A DNA stretch of 64,000 bases, from positions 868,001-932,000 of the forward strand of contig NZ_CP009354.1 of the NCBI RefSeq assembly GCF_000772105.1, read 5' to 3'. A model generated the notes under the pieces. The model saw nothing but the letters and a program-made list of their open reading frames with translations, had not been told where the DNA came from and did no database searches. Of the stretch, positions 49,841 to 59,085 are shown piece by piece. A program made the translations under genes and the position numbers. This DNA comes from Vibrio tubiashii ATCC 19109. GTDB taxonomy: Bacteria > Pseudomonadota > Gammaproteobacteria > Enterobacterales > Vibrionaceae. How positions within the stretch are numbered: position 1 is the first letter of the stretch; each line of letters begins with the position of its first letter.

Positions 49841-52800
49841 GTGTCGCATCGACCCTTACTATATGTTTTTACACTGTTACTTTTTGTGCCATTGCAAACC
49901 AAAGCAAGCTTTGAACCTGGGTTGGTTTTTCCAGAAACCAACCGCTATACATGCAGTTCAGCCGATGTAGTTGGGATTGTTCAGGCTAAAGAAGTATTGG
50001 CTCAGCTACTGCCCGACTTGAGCGCAGAATATGATCAAGTATCAGATTACTTATATGTAAATCATAAGAGCGGCTATAAAAGTCACCACTTTCTCTTTAC
50101 TCTTCATAAAGATAACGTCCCCATTTATGGTCAAGATATTACCTTGTCAATAAATGAACAGTGTCAGCTCTTTCGATATCAATATCACATCAAAGCTCCA
50201 AATGAGCTTTCTTTGAGTCCAGATAGCGGCAAAGCGATTCCTGATAAGTTTTCAGCAATTTCAAGTGTTAAAAGTGAGGTAAGCAGTGATACTCAAGGCG
50301 TGGGTGTTTTACTTCACTGGCGCCGTAAGTACCTTCACTTGATAGATAAAGATGGCCAAAAGTTAGACTTTAGCCCTGTCAATGACAGTATTACTGCGTC
50401 GCCCATTTATTTGTTGAGCAATAATGCTCTTAGTTTGGCTTACCACGTAAATGTGCCGCTTGTAAATCCAGAAGGTAACTTAGAGTTATTAGTCGAGAGC
50501 GTGGGAGGCAACATAAAAGGGTTTTATTATAAAAACCAACTTGCCGACTCAACTGAACTTACCAATGCTTTCGATTTCAACTGGTCAAGCTACGGTAGCC
50601 TTTATGAAACAACCAAAGGGGAGAGGTTTTGGCAATACAAGTTGGGTAGCGAGCAAAAGTCACTGCCACTTGAGTCTCTAACTAAACCAGAGTCTAAATA
50701 TGTTCAATTTTATTCGAACAGTGATTTCGATTGGTCTCAGCATCAATTAAATATGGACTATGCGACTTTCTGGACAAATGCTAGCGAAAAGAGTAGGTAT
50801 CAAGTTCCGGCCATTTTGACCAATATGCAAGCAATTCATGATGGTTTCAGTTATGCCGCTGAGACATTGTCGTATGAATTTGTTGGCAAAAGAAAAGTGG
50901 CCATTGTTCTAAATGACTCATGGGGTAAATCAGACATGTATTTGCCTGATTTCGATCTTGTACTTGTTGGGGACGACCGTTGCAAAGGCTCTACAATTGA
51001 TCCCGCTGTAACCTATCACGAGCAAGGGCACGCGTTATTCGCGCGACTAAAGCTTCAAGGGATGCCTACCCTAGATTCTAAAGTTACGACGACCAATGGT
51101 GGAATCAATGAGGCGTTTGCTGACTATTGGGCGAGTACTCTACTAAGCAGAGGCAGTCAGTGGGATGGTACCTTGGCAAAACTTCGAGAGCACTTATGTG
51201 GTGATGGAATTAGAAACATCAATGAGCAAGAGCAAGACTATTTTGAGGGTTACGAATCTAAACTGACCCGAGCTCATGCGAAAGTTGAGGGGGATTATGG
51301 CGTTATCCACCCGGAAACGTTACTTGCTGCTCCATTGCATCGCGCGCGTCAAGATATAGGTCAAAATAGCTTTATCAACAGCGATCAAGAGTTGATAAAT
51401 CGCTATGGGCCAAATCCAGCAAAAGCGCTAGCTGATCAAATCATCCTTGAAGCTTTTCTAGGGTTATCAATGTATCAGCAGTATCAGGAAACCGCTTATG
51501 CAATTTATCAATCAGCCAAGCGACTTGATCCGAAAAACATAGCTGCTCCAATCTTTAGAAAGCATTTCACTAACGTCAATCTAATGCCCCGTGATGTTGA
51601 ACCTACAGATCGAACTGCATTCGCCTCTCCTCAAAGTCGACAAGCTCAAATAGCGCTTTCAAGCCGAAGAGAAAGTCAGTCGGGTTCGGATGTGACGCTC
51701 TCTTTTGGCGATTTATCAAAAGTTACTCTGAAGTTAGCAGCAGGTAGTAAACAGGAAGAGTGGCTTGATGCCCCATCTGTGCAATGTTTCGCTTTTCAAC
51801 AGTCAAACTTACAATTAAATCACACCCTTAAAGATAACGGGGTACTGCAAAACCGTGAGTACAATATGGCTCTGGTTGGTGGCAACAAAGTCACGCAAAT
51901 GCAAGCAACACATGTTGCCAGTGAAAAGTGGATGTTTAACTTGGCAAATGATGTGCTAAACGATTCCAATAAAAAGGTGTTACTAAGAGTTAACGGGAAT
52001 CATGGCGCATTGCTTGAACTTAACAAAGAGGGAAGTAGCAGCCCGATTCGATTTGAGCAAAGCTTTACACATTTAGGTCGCTATTGGTACATGTTAAACG
52101 ATACTGCGTCTCTAACTAAAGGCGATTGGGGGTTTAACTCAGCGGCGGCCAAACAAGCAGACTTATTTATTGTTGACTGCATACCTGAGTTTACAGTTGT
52201 TTTGAGTGGAGATCGCAAAGAAAATAGTCAGCTAAACGCCTACGCGCGTAGTGATTCAACGCCTTTAAACAGTGTCGAGTGGCGAATAAAAGAGTTTAGC
52301 GATTCGGCGATGAGTGGACAGAACTTTAGCTATACGCTGCCAAACTTAAAGAAACCCCAAAGCATTACACTAGAAGCGACGGTTAACTTATCTGGGGCTT
52401 CTCGTACAGTACAGACAATTGCTGATATAGCGGCTGTAAATGAGCTTTCTAGTTTTAGTTTTCAAGTGCCGACACAGGTAGATGAAAACAGTAGTGTGAA
52501 GTTTGCAATTAAGGACTTAACAGACCCAGAAGGAACTGATGCACTTAAAGTTGAATGGTTCGTTAATGATGCTCCAGTTGGCGAAGGGACAACAGTTGAC
52601 TGGGTGGCACCTGAAGTGGAAAGCGACACCAACTTCCGAATCTCGGTTAAAGTTGTTGACCTAGAGGATATGGGTAGTGTCACGGAGAAGCGAACTACGA
52701 CGCTTGTTAAGCATATCAATAAAGCACCAGTTGTATCTCTATCTGGTAAAGCTGTAAAACAGGGTGAGACGTTGTCCATGACCCCTACAGTGAGTGATGC

Positions 52801-54319
52801 AGATAACGATACGACAGATTTAACATTTAGTTGGAAAGTGTCTTTAGCTGACGGGGATAGAACATATCAAGGTCGAACCTTGACGTTACCTATTGATGAT
52901 GATTATCCGAATGATTCTATTTCGGTAGAAGTTGTAGTCAGCGATAATGTTGACCAAACCAAAGCCTCTGCAACTGTACAAGTCATTAAAGTAAATAAAG
53001 CGCCTGTTGTTACACTAAGTGGCAAAACAAGTGGGGAGGCGGATAGCTGGGTTAAAGTTGATTCGCAAATTACAGATGAGTCTCCATCTGATGTAGAGCT
53101 TGTCTGGGCGGTAACACCCGGAATCACTTGGGAAAAAATAGGCAACGGCTCCATTAAGGTTCTTATGCCTAAAAAGTCGTCTTCAGGTCTGATTCAAGTG
53201 AGCGTAACTGCTAACGATGGTGAGCTTTCAGGTTCAGCGTCTCATTCAATACGTTGGCTAGCTTACCAAAACTCAGCGCCTGTCGTTAATATCGAAGGCA
53301 TCCAGCGAGCTCAATTTGGCAGCAAAGTTGAGCTACAGGCGGTCGGTATCGATAGTGATCAGTGGCCTAAAGCTTTGAGCTATAAATGGACGCAAGTCGA
53401 TAACACTATTCCAGTTGCTTACAAGGTGATTGGAAGCCGATTAGTATTTGATGTTACTGAAGATCTGGCTAACGCTCGTTTGTCGTTTATGGTTACAGCT
53501 TCTGATGGAGAAAAAACAGCAAGCAGCAGGCATACTGTTGATATCGGGGCATTACCTCTACCACAAATAGTTACGGCACCTTTGGAACAAACTTATAGCG
53601 AATCAGAGCTTGTTAATATTGATGCCAGTGCTTCTAGACCTTCACGCGGCAAGCCGTTAAGTTACCAATGGAAACAAGTATCGGATGTTGAACTTGGTGA
53701 TTTTGATAAAAATAACAGCCAGCTTCGTTTTACGGTTCCTGAATTATCAGAAGATAAAACAATTGAGTTTGAATTGGTTGTAACAGAAGACGGTCAACAA
53801 AGCTCAAAACGCTTGGTGTTGGAATTGAAAAATAGAGGGCCAAAGCCTCGCCCAATTCAAAAACCAATTGCAGTAGAAGTGATAAAAAATGATAAACAAA
53901 AGTCTGTGATTGAAATTGATGCAACGGCGGTTGTGGAACTCGATGAAAATGTTGAGTACCAATACTATTGGCGCAAAGTAAAAGGTCCTGAAGTCAATTG
54001 GATTGATAGAGAGTCTAAGCGTCTAAAAGTTCGACTAGCGAGTGATACTGTACAGCAAATGAGTCGCAACTTGTCTCAGAACAACAAGGCAGATTTGGTG
54101 CAAATGCTAGGCTTCGAATTAGATTTGACGACTCCGACACAAGGCAAAAGAACTTATGGTTTGGAAGTTGAAGTCAAACAGGCTGAAACGTCGGGAGAAG
54201 TCGTGAATCCGCCGACGTCACCGTCACCGTCGCCTTCTCCAACTGGTGGCGGAGGTGGTGGTGGCTCCTTAGGTTGGGTTTCACTGACTGCGCTACTTCT
54301 TCTTAGGAGACGACGTTAG
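49841..54319 (+). CDS. Large secreted gluzincin-like metalloprotease with Ig/PKD-like repeats and GlyGly-CTERM tail
   Basis: A 1492-residue protein starting at GTG. A signal peptide (1-22, cleavage after TKA) is followed by a region of unknown fold (about 30-280, perhaps a propeptide). The catalytic part has HEQGH at 393-397 and GGINEAFADYW with Glu424; the HExxH...NEAxxD arrangement is that of gluzincin zinc proteases of the M4/M36 type, although the HExxH-to-Glu spacing (27 residues) is longer than in thermolysin. Three or more Ig/PKD-like domains follow, with repeats starting at about 960, 1052 and 1144 (APVV motif, about 92-residue period). The end is a Ser/Pro linker, a run of glycines and SLGWVSLTALLLLRRRR, a GlyGly-CTERM sorting signal, implying rhombosortase processing and type II secretion. 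Base and codon use are more AT-rich than in neighbours. Confidence 0.8.
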   Translation: MSHRPLLYVFTLLLFVPLQTKASFEPGLVFPETNRYTCSSADVVGIVQAKEVLAQLLPDLSAEYDQVSDYLYVNHKSGYKSHHFLFTLHKDNVPIYGQDITLSINEQCQLFRYQYHIKAPNELSLSPDSGKAIPDKFSAISSVKSEVSSDTQGVGVLLHWRRKYLHLIDKDGQKLDFSPVNDSITASPIYLLSNNALSLAYHVNVPLVNPEGNLELLVESVGGNIKGFYYKNQLADSTELTNAFDFNWSSYGSLYETTKGERFWQYKLGSEQKSLPLESLTKPESKYVQFYSNSDFDWSQHQLNMDYATFWTNASEKSRYQVPAILTNMQAIHDGFSYAAETLSYEFVGKRKVAIVLNDSWGKSDMYLPDFDLVLVGDDRCKGSTIDPAVTYHEQGHALFARLKLQGMPTLDSKVTTTNGGINEAFADYWASTLLSRGSQWDGTLAKLREHLCGDGIRNINEQEQDYFEGYESKLTRAHAKVEGDYGVIHPETLLAAPLHRARQDIGQNSFINSDQELINRYGPNPAKALADQIILEAFLGLSMYQQYQETAYAIYQSAKRLDPKNIAAPIFRKHFTNVNLMPRDVEPTDRTAFASPQSRQAQIALSSRRESQSGSDVTLSFGDLSKVTLKLAAGSKQEEWLDAPSVQCFAFQQSNLQLNHTLKDNGVLQNREYNMALVGGNKVTQMQATHVASEKWMFNLANDVLNDSNKKVLLRVNGNHGALLELNKEGSSSPIRFEQSFTHLGRYWYMLNDTASLTKGDWGFNSAAAKQADLFIVDCIPEFTVVLSGDRKENSQLNAYARSDSTPLNSVEWRIKEFSDSAMSGQNFSYTLPNLKKPQSITLEATVNLSGASRTVQTIADIAAVNELSSFSFQVPTQVDENSSVKFAIKDLTDPEGTDALKVEWFVNDAPVGEGTTVDWVAPEVESDTNFRISVKVVDLEDMGSVTEKRTTTLVKHINKAPVVSLSGKAVKQGETLSMTPTVSDADNDTTDLTFSWKVSLADGDRTYQGRTLTLPIDDDYPNDSISVEVVVSDNVDQTKASATVQVIKVNKAPVVTLSGKTSGEADSWVKVDSQITDESPSDVELVWAVTPGITWEKIGNGSIKVLMPKKSSSGLIQVSVTANDGELSGSASHSIRWLAYQNSAPVVNIEGIQRAQFGSKVELQAVGIDSDQWPKALSYKWTQVDNTIPVAYKVIGSRLVFDVTEDLANARLSFMVTASDGEKTASSRHTVDIGALPLPQIVTAPLEQTYSESELVNIDASASRPSRGKPLSYQWKQVSDVELGDFDKNNSQLRFTVPELSEDKTIEFELVVTEDGQQSSKRLVLELKNRGPKPRPIQKPIAVEVIKNDKQKSVIEIDATAVVELDENVEYQYYWRKVKGPEVNWIDRESKRLKVRLASDTVQQMSRNLSQNNKADLVQMLGFELDLTTPTQGKRTYGLEVEVKQAETSGEVVNPPTSPSPSPSPTGGGGGGGSLGWVSLTALLLLRRRR

Positions 54320-54326
54320 ATATGAC

Positions 54327-54356
54327 AAAGGCACGTAGCAGTTACGTGCCTTTTTA
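54327..54356 (+). terminator. Terminator of the protease gene
   Basis: AAAGGCACGTA (54327-54337) pairs with TACGTGCCTTT (54343-54353), loop GCAGT, followed by TT-A. Confidence 0.88.
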
Positions 54357-54477
54357 CTTGTGCCAACAAACTAGAGCGCCGCTGAAGCCTGCTACATTGT
54401 ATGAGAGCCTGCGTCTATCACTCTAATATGCAATATCTGATAGAAAAAAATACCAATTGGTATAGAGTGGAGTCTAA

Positions 54478-54960
54478 TTGAATTCAAGCAGTGACATAGC
54501 AGTGCGTTACGCGTTAGAACAATATGATAAACATGGTTTTTTAAGAGCACCAAAATTGGTTTGGCTAGGGTGGCTGTTCTTAGCCAAAGCTTGGGTCGTG
54601 TTTGTGGTCGCGGGTGCTAGTCGTGAGAGTGGCAGTAAAATTCTTTCGATAGTTTACCCAGACCATAATATGCTTTATCTCGGGTTAGCGATGGGAATTC
54701 CGAGTATTCTACTAATGTGGATGGTGAGTCTGCGCAGCCCAGAGCGAGCATGGATAAATCACTTAGTGGCTTACGGTAGAGGGATTACACTTGTGACCGC
54801 AGCCGCTCAGCTATCTCAAACTCTGTATCATGTTTATCTAGTCCATGGCGCGTTTAGCTGGACAAATGGCGCTGTGATGTTACTGCTATTATGGTTGATT
54901 ATTTACTTCGCTAAGAGTCGTAGTGTCAGAGATAGCTTTAAGAAAGTTCCGACACAGTGA
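54478..54960 (+). CDS. DUF2919 family inner-membrane protein (YfeZ-like)
   Basis: A 160-residue protein with four predicted transmembrane helices. The N terminus YALEQYDKHGFLRAPKLVWLGWLFLAK is a DUF2919 signature. The start is TTG, chosen because GGAG is 5 bases upstream and the conserved sequence begins near it. Function unknown. In E. coli yfeZ is near yfeX, a DyP-type peroxidase gene, and the same partnership is seen here, with a MITE-like element between the two. Confidence 0.82.
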   Translation: MNSSSDIAVRYALEQYDKHGFLRAPKLVWLGWLFLAKAWVVFVVAGASRESGSKILSIVYPDHNMLYLGLAMGIPSILLMWMVSLRSPERAWINHLVAYGRGITLVTAAAQLSQTLYHVYLVHGAFSWTNGAVMLLLLWLIIYFAKSRSVRDSFKKVPTQ

Positions 54961-55002
54961 TCGCACTAAGCGATGATCACTATCAATATATAAAATTTAA
55001 AC

Positions 55003-55271
55003 TAGGGGTTGTTGGCCTTTTGAGCTGATTTTTGCAGCAGTTTGTGGGTTCTTTATACAAGGCAGAGGCTTTGAGATGTAGTTGACCTACTTGATAAGCC
55101 GATAACGCAGTAGAAAGGAGCCACAAACGCTGCCCGAAGGGTTCGGCTAAAAGCGTTTTACTCTTTGTTGAGAGGTGTTTTGCTTAGAATGACTAGGCGA
55201 CAAACCTCTCGCCGCGATTAAAACGCTTTTATCTTGAACAAAATTTAACCGCAAAAGGTCAACAACCCCTA
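55003..55271. mobile_element. MITE-like element with TA target duplication
   Basis: Terminal inverted repeats GGGGTTGTTGGCCTTTTG (55005-55022) and CAAAAGGTCAACAACCCC (55252-55269) match at 17 of 18 positions and are flanked by TA on both sides (55003-55004, 55270-55271), the target duplication of IS630/Tc1-mariner-type transposition. The 265-bp body has no coding capacity. Inside, TAAAAGCGTTTTA (55148-55160) and TAAAACGCTTTTA (55219-55231) form a perfect 13-bp inverted repeat, with a further GAGAGGT/ACCTCTC pair nested within. The element fills nearly all of the 348-bp gap between the DUF2919 and peroxidase genes. Confidence 0.85.
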
Positions 55272-55308
55272 TATACACTGAGCAAAAAAATCGAGTGAGG
55301 AATTAAAA

Positions 55309-56211
55309 ATGTCATACCCTCAAAGTGCAATTCTTCCTGAAGCAGGTCCTTTCGCGCAATACACCTTACTTAAGGTCAATCAAAACGAAACTAAAGTGTT
55401 GGAGCAGCTGCAAGCTCTACCGACGTTAGTTGAAGAACTCAATACGCAGCAACCTGGTGCAGAGCTAACGCTGTCTATTGCGTTTACTAAGGCATTTTGG
55501 AGCAAGCTTGATATGGCTGTGCCAGCGGAGCTTATCGACTTCCCACAACTCGGTGAAGGCGATGTCGTTGCACCTAGTTCTGATGTTGATGTGTTGATTC
55601 ACTGCCACTCGAACCGTCATGACCTGCATTTTTACTTATTACGTAAATTCTTTGCGCAAGTGTCTGAAGATGTAGCTGTCATTGATGAAACATATGGCTA
55701 CCGCTATTTAGATTCGCGTGACATGACGGACTTTGTTGATGGTACAGAAAACCCGAAAGACGCTCAGCGTGAAGAAGTGGCCATCATTCCACAAGGTGAA
55801 TTTGCTGGTGGCAGTTATGTGATGGTGCAACGTTTCATCCACAACTTACCTTCTTGGAACCGCTTGAATGTTTCAGCGCAAGAAAAAGTGATTGGCCGTA
55901 CTAAGCCAGATTCTATTGAACTTGATGATGTTCCAGCAGCCTCGCACGTAGGGCGCGTAGATATTAAAGAAGAGGGCAAAGGCCTGAAAATTGTACGCCA
56001 TAGCCTGCCTTACGGTAGCGTGTCTGGTGAACATGGCCTGCTGTTCATTGCTTACTGTAATACTCTACATAACTTTAAAGCGATGCTCGAAAGCATGTAT
56101 GGCGTAACGGACGGCAAGACAGACCAACTGCTTCGTTTTACTAAAGCGGTAACGGGCGCCTACTTCTTTGCTCCTTCTAGTGAAATGCTATCGGGCTTAA
56201 AGCTTAAGTAA
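55309..56211 (+). CDS. DyP-type haem peroxidase (YfeX-like)
   Basis: A 300-residue haem peroxidase of the dye-decolorising family, similar to E. coli YfeX. The GxxDG motif appears as DFVDGTENPKD with the distal catalytic aspartate near residue 145, and the proximal haem histidine is in AASHVGRVDIKEEGKGLKIV. No Tat signal is seen, so it is cytoplasmic; related proteins act on porphyrins or are linked to encapsulins. An AGGA ribosome site lies upstream; the MITE ends about 37 bp before the ATG. A terminator follows. Confidence 0.93.
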   Translation: MSYPQSAILPEAGPFAQYTLLKVNQNETKVLEQLQALPTLVEELNTQQPGAELTLSIAFTKAFWSKLDMAVPAELIDFPQLGEGDVVAPSSDVDVLIHCHSNRHDLHFYLLRKFFAQVSEDVAVIDETYGYRYLDSRDMTDFVDGTENPKDAQREEVAIIPQGEFAGGSYVMVQRFIHNLPSWNRLNVSAQEKVIGRTKPDSIELDDVPAASHVGRVDIKEEGKGLKIVRHSLPYGSVSGEHGLLFIAYCNTLHNFKAMLESMYGVTDGKTDQLLRFTKAVTGAYFFAPSSEMLSGLKLK

Positions 56212-56242
56212 ACTGATACAACACTCGCTACTTCAAAGATTT

Positions 56243-56270
56243 AAAACCGAACCTTAGGGCTCGGTTTTTT
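56243..56270 (+). terminator. Terminator of the DyP peroxidase gene
   Basis: AAAACCGA (56243-56250) pairs with TCGGTTTT (56261-56268); the inner CC/GG may extend the stem. It is followed by TT. Confidence 0.75.
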
Positions 56271-56282
56271 GCATTTTTTCAT

Positions 56283-56308
56283 TAAAGAAACCCTATTTTT
56301 GCCGATAA
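56283..56308 (+). promoter_or_regulatory. Sigma-28-type promoter of flagellin gene 1
   Basis: TAAA (56283-56286), 14 bp, GCCGATAA (56301-56308): the -10 element is identical to the FliA consensus. It is 34 bp before the start codon. Confidence 0.75.
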
Positions 56309-56341
56309 AGAGAGTGACCCGAAGAAGGATTACATCACTTT

Positions 56342-57475
56342 ATGACCATTACTGTTAATACCAATGTATCAGCCATGACCGCGCAGCGTCACTTGACCAA
56401 TGCGACAGATATGCTGAATCAATCGCTGGAGAGACTTTCTTCAGGGTATCGTATTAATAGCGCCAAAGATGATGCTGCCGGGCTGCAGATTTCCAATCGC
56501 CTTGAATCCCAGATGCGTGGCTTAGATGTCGCTATGCGCAATGCCAATGACGGTATCTCCATTATGCAGACTGCAGAAGGGGCGATGAATGAAACCACCA
56601 ACTTACTGCAACGGATGCGCGATCTTTCGCTTCAATCTGCCAATGGCTCAAATAGCCATGCGGAACGAGTTGCATTACAAGAGGAAATGGCGGCTTTAAA
56701 CGATGAATTGAATAGAATTGCTGAAACTACCTCTTTTGGTGGTCGAAAATTGCTCAATGGTTCGTTTGCCTCTTCTTCTTTTCAGATTGGTGCAAGTTCT
56801 GGTGAAGCGGTGCAAGTCTCGCTAAAAAACATGCGTTCCGACAGTTTAGACATGGGTGGTTTTAGCTATATTGCAGCAAGTAAAGCTGACAGTAACTGGC
56901 GAGTTGCGCAGGGTAATAACCAGTTGGTCATGCAATACACCAATGCTCAAGGTCAGCAAGAAATGATCAATATTGATGCTAAAACAGGTGATGATATTGA
57001 GGAGCTCGCGACTTATATCAATGGTCAAACGGATAAAGTATCAGCCTCTGTTAATGAAGAAGGTCAGTTACAAATCTTTATGGCTGGCGATAAAACGTCT
57101 GGGACGATTTCATTTTCTGGCAGCTTAGCGAATCAACTTAATATGAACCTTAGTGGTTATGAAGCGGTTGATAATATAGATATTTCTCAGGTTGGTGGTG
57201 CTCAAAGGGCCGTATCGGTCATTGATACAGCACTGAAATATGTTGATAGCCATAGGGCAGAGTTAGGCGCGATGCAGAATCGTTTTAATCACGCGATTAA
57301 TAATCTCTCTAATGTTAATGAGAATTTGTCGGCATCGAATAGCCGTATTAAAGATACCGACTACGCCAAAGAAACCACACAGATGGTTAAACAGCAGATC
57401 TTGCAGCAAGTGAGCACCTCTATTTTGGCGCAGGCAAAGCAACAGCCTAATCTTGCCTTAACTTTATTGGGATGA
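56342..57475 (+). CDS. Polar flagellin, first of three tandem copies (FlaF/FlaE-type)
   Basis: A 377-residue flagellin exported through the flagellar apparatus. The D0/D1 N terminus ([20 protein letters not shown], then [20 protein letters not shown]) and C terminus ([17 protein letters not shown]) are conserved; the central part is variable. It is the most divergent of the three and has less optimised codons, so it may be a minor filament component. Gene order corresponds to flaF-flaB-flaA of V. parahaemolyticus or flaE-flaD-flaB of V. cholerae; by position this is flaF/flaE. It has its own sigma-28-type promoter. Confidence 0.93.
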   Translation: MTITVNTNVSAMTAQRHLTNATDMLNQSLERLSSGYRINSAKDDAAGLQISNRLESQMRGLDVAMRNANDGISIMQTAEGAMNETTNLLQRMRDLSLQSANGSNSHAERVALQEEMAALNDELNRIAETTSFGGRKLLNGSFASSSFQIGASSGEAVQVSLKNMRSDSLDMGGFSYIAASKADSNWRVAQGNNQLVMQYTNAQGQQEMINIDAKTGDDIEELATYINGQTDKVSASVNEEGQLQIFMAGDKTSGTISFSGSLANQLNMNLSGYEAVDNIDISQVGGAQRAVSVIDTALKYVDSHRAELGAMQNRFNHAINNLSNVNENLSASNSRIKDTDYAKETTQMVKQQILQQVSTSILAQAKQQPNLALTLLG

Positions 57476-57610
57476 TTCTCAAAAAAGAGAATGTTATCGA
57501 CAGTCGATTCTAAAGCTTTAGCGAAAAAATAACTTTATTTGCAATTTTTTCCCTTTAGTCACGTTTTCCCTCCGAAAAGAACTTTTTTCAAAAAAAACTC
57601 AAAAAAATAC

Positions 57611-57637
57611 TCAAGGTTTTCTGATTCACGCCGTTAA
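57611..57637 (+). promoter_or_regulatory. Sigma-28-type promoter of flagellin gene 2
   Basis: TCAA (57611-57614), 15 bp, GCCGTTAA (57630-57637), fitting the FliA consensus with the -35 changed at one base. It lies about 85 bp before the start codon, leaving a long AT-rich leader. Confidence 0.7.
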
Positions 57638-57722
57638 TAAAAGTAACTTTAAGAGAAAACGACTTTGGTTTTCCGAGACGTCGGAAGCCGGTTACATCGG
57701 AAAATCAAATGGAGAAATCACC

Positions 57723-58856
57723 ATGGCAGTAAATGTAAACACTAACGTATCAGCAATGACAGCACAGCGTTACCTAAACAGCGCGACTAATGCTCAACAA
57801 ACTTCAATGGAGCGTTTGTCATCTGGTTTTAAGATCAACAGTGCGAAAGACGACGCAGCGGGTCTTCAAATCTCGAACCGCTTAAACGTACAAAGCCGTG
57901 GTCTTGATGTTGCGGTACGTAACGCGAATGATGGTATCTCTATCGCGCAAACTGCTGAAGGTGCGATGAACGAAACCACTAACATTCTGCAACGTATGCG
58001 TGACCTATCACTACAATCTGCTAACGGCTCAAACTCTAAATCTGAGCGTGTTGCGATTCAAGAAGAAGTAACAGCATTAAACGATGAGCTAAACCGTATC
58101 GCTGAAACAACTTCATTTGGTGGTAACAAGCTATTAAACGGCACGTTCACAACTAAATCTATGCAGATTGGTGCCGATAACGGTGAAGCAGTAATGCTAA
58201 CGCTAAATGACATGCGCTCTGACAACGTTGGAATGGGCGGTACAGCTTACCAAGCAGCGAATGGCAAAGACAAAGATTGGTCTGTTCAGGCTGGTGCTAA
58301 CGACCTAGCGATCACTCTTACTGATAACGCAGGTCAGCAGCAAACAATCAACATCAATGCTAAAGAAGGCGATGATATTGAGGAGCTTGCAACTTACATC
58401 AACGGTCAAACTGACCAAGTGACAGCTTCTGTTGATGAAGAAGGCCGTCTACAAGTATTCGCTGGAACTGACAAAGTTCAAGGTGCAGTATCGTTTGGTG
58501 GTGGTCTAGCAGGTGAGCTAAGCATGGGAACTGGCACAGCAGTAACGGTTGATACTATCGACGTAACGACTGTAGGTGGCGCTCAAGAATCTGTCGCTAT
58601 CGTAGACGCGGCATTGAAATATGTTGATAGCCACCGTGCAGAGCTAGGTGCTTTCCAGAACCGCTTCTCACACGCTATCAGCAACTTAGATAACATCAAC
58701 GAAAACGTGAATGCATCTAACAGCCGAATCAAAGACACTGACTTTGCGAAAGAAACGACGGCACTAACTAAGTCGCAAATTCTTTCTCAAGCATCAAGTT
58801 CAGTACTTGCTCAAGCGAAACAAGCGCCAAACTCGGCATTGAGCCTACTGGGATAA
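57723..58856 (+). CDS. Polar flagellin, second of three tandem copies (FlaB/FlaD-type)
   Basis: A 377-residue flagellin nearly identical to its neighbours at both ends ([39 protein letters not shown]) and distinct in the centre (about residues 180-290). Codons are strongly biased toward those of abundant proteins, so this copy is probably highly expressed. A GGAG ribosome site precedes the ATG. It has its own promoter and a strong terminator at 58873. Confidence 0.94.
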   Translation: MAVNVNTNVSAMTAQRYLNSATNAQQTSMERLSSGFKINSAKDDAAGLQISNRLNVQSRGLDVAVRNANDGISIAQTAEGAMNETTNILQRMRDLSLQSANGSNSKSERVAIQEEVTALNDELNRIAETTSFGGNKLLNGTFTTKSMQIGADNGEAVMLTLNDMRSDNVGMGGTAYQAANGKDKDWSVQAGANDLAITLTDNAGQQQTININAKEGDDIEELATYINGQTDQVTASVDEEGRLQVFAGTDKVQGAVSFGGGLAGELSMGTGTAVTVDTIDVTTVGGAQESVAIVDAALKYVDSHRAELGAFQNRFSHAISNLDNINENVNASNSRIKDTDFAKETTALTKSQILSQASSSVLAQAKQAPNSALSLLG

Positions 58857-58872
58857 ACCCAATCTTGATCAC

Positions 58873-58900
58873 AAAAATCCAGCCTCGGCTGGATTTTTTT
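58873..58900 (+). terminator. Terminator of flagellin gene 2
   Basis: AAAAATCCAGC (58873-58883) pairs with GCTGGATTTTT (58888-58898), loop CTCG, followed by further T. Confidence 0.9.
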
Positions 58901-58978
58901 GTTTGTGTTAACTTTTTGATCTCTAAAGCAATTCCTACGGAATACGGAAAAATCTAAAAAAGTTCGCTAATTTTTTCC

Positions 58979-59005
58979 TAAAGGTATTTTTTAGCTCGCC
59001 GTTAA
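58979..59005 (+). promoter_or_regulatory. Sigma-28-type promoter of flagellin gene 3
   Basis: TAAA (58979-58982), exactly 15 bp, GCCGTTAA (58998-59005). About 80 bp before the start codon. Confidence 0.75.
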
Positions 59006-59085
59006 AGGATTGAGAGAAATGAGATGTGTTGAAGCGAGGTGAGAGACGCTGATACACATCGCCCTAATGCCTAAGGAGATCAAAT

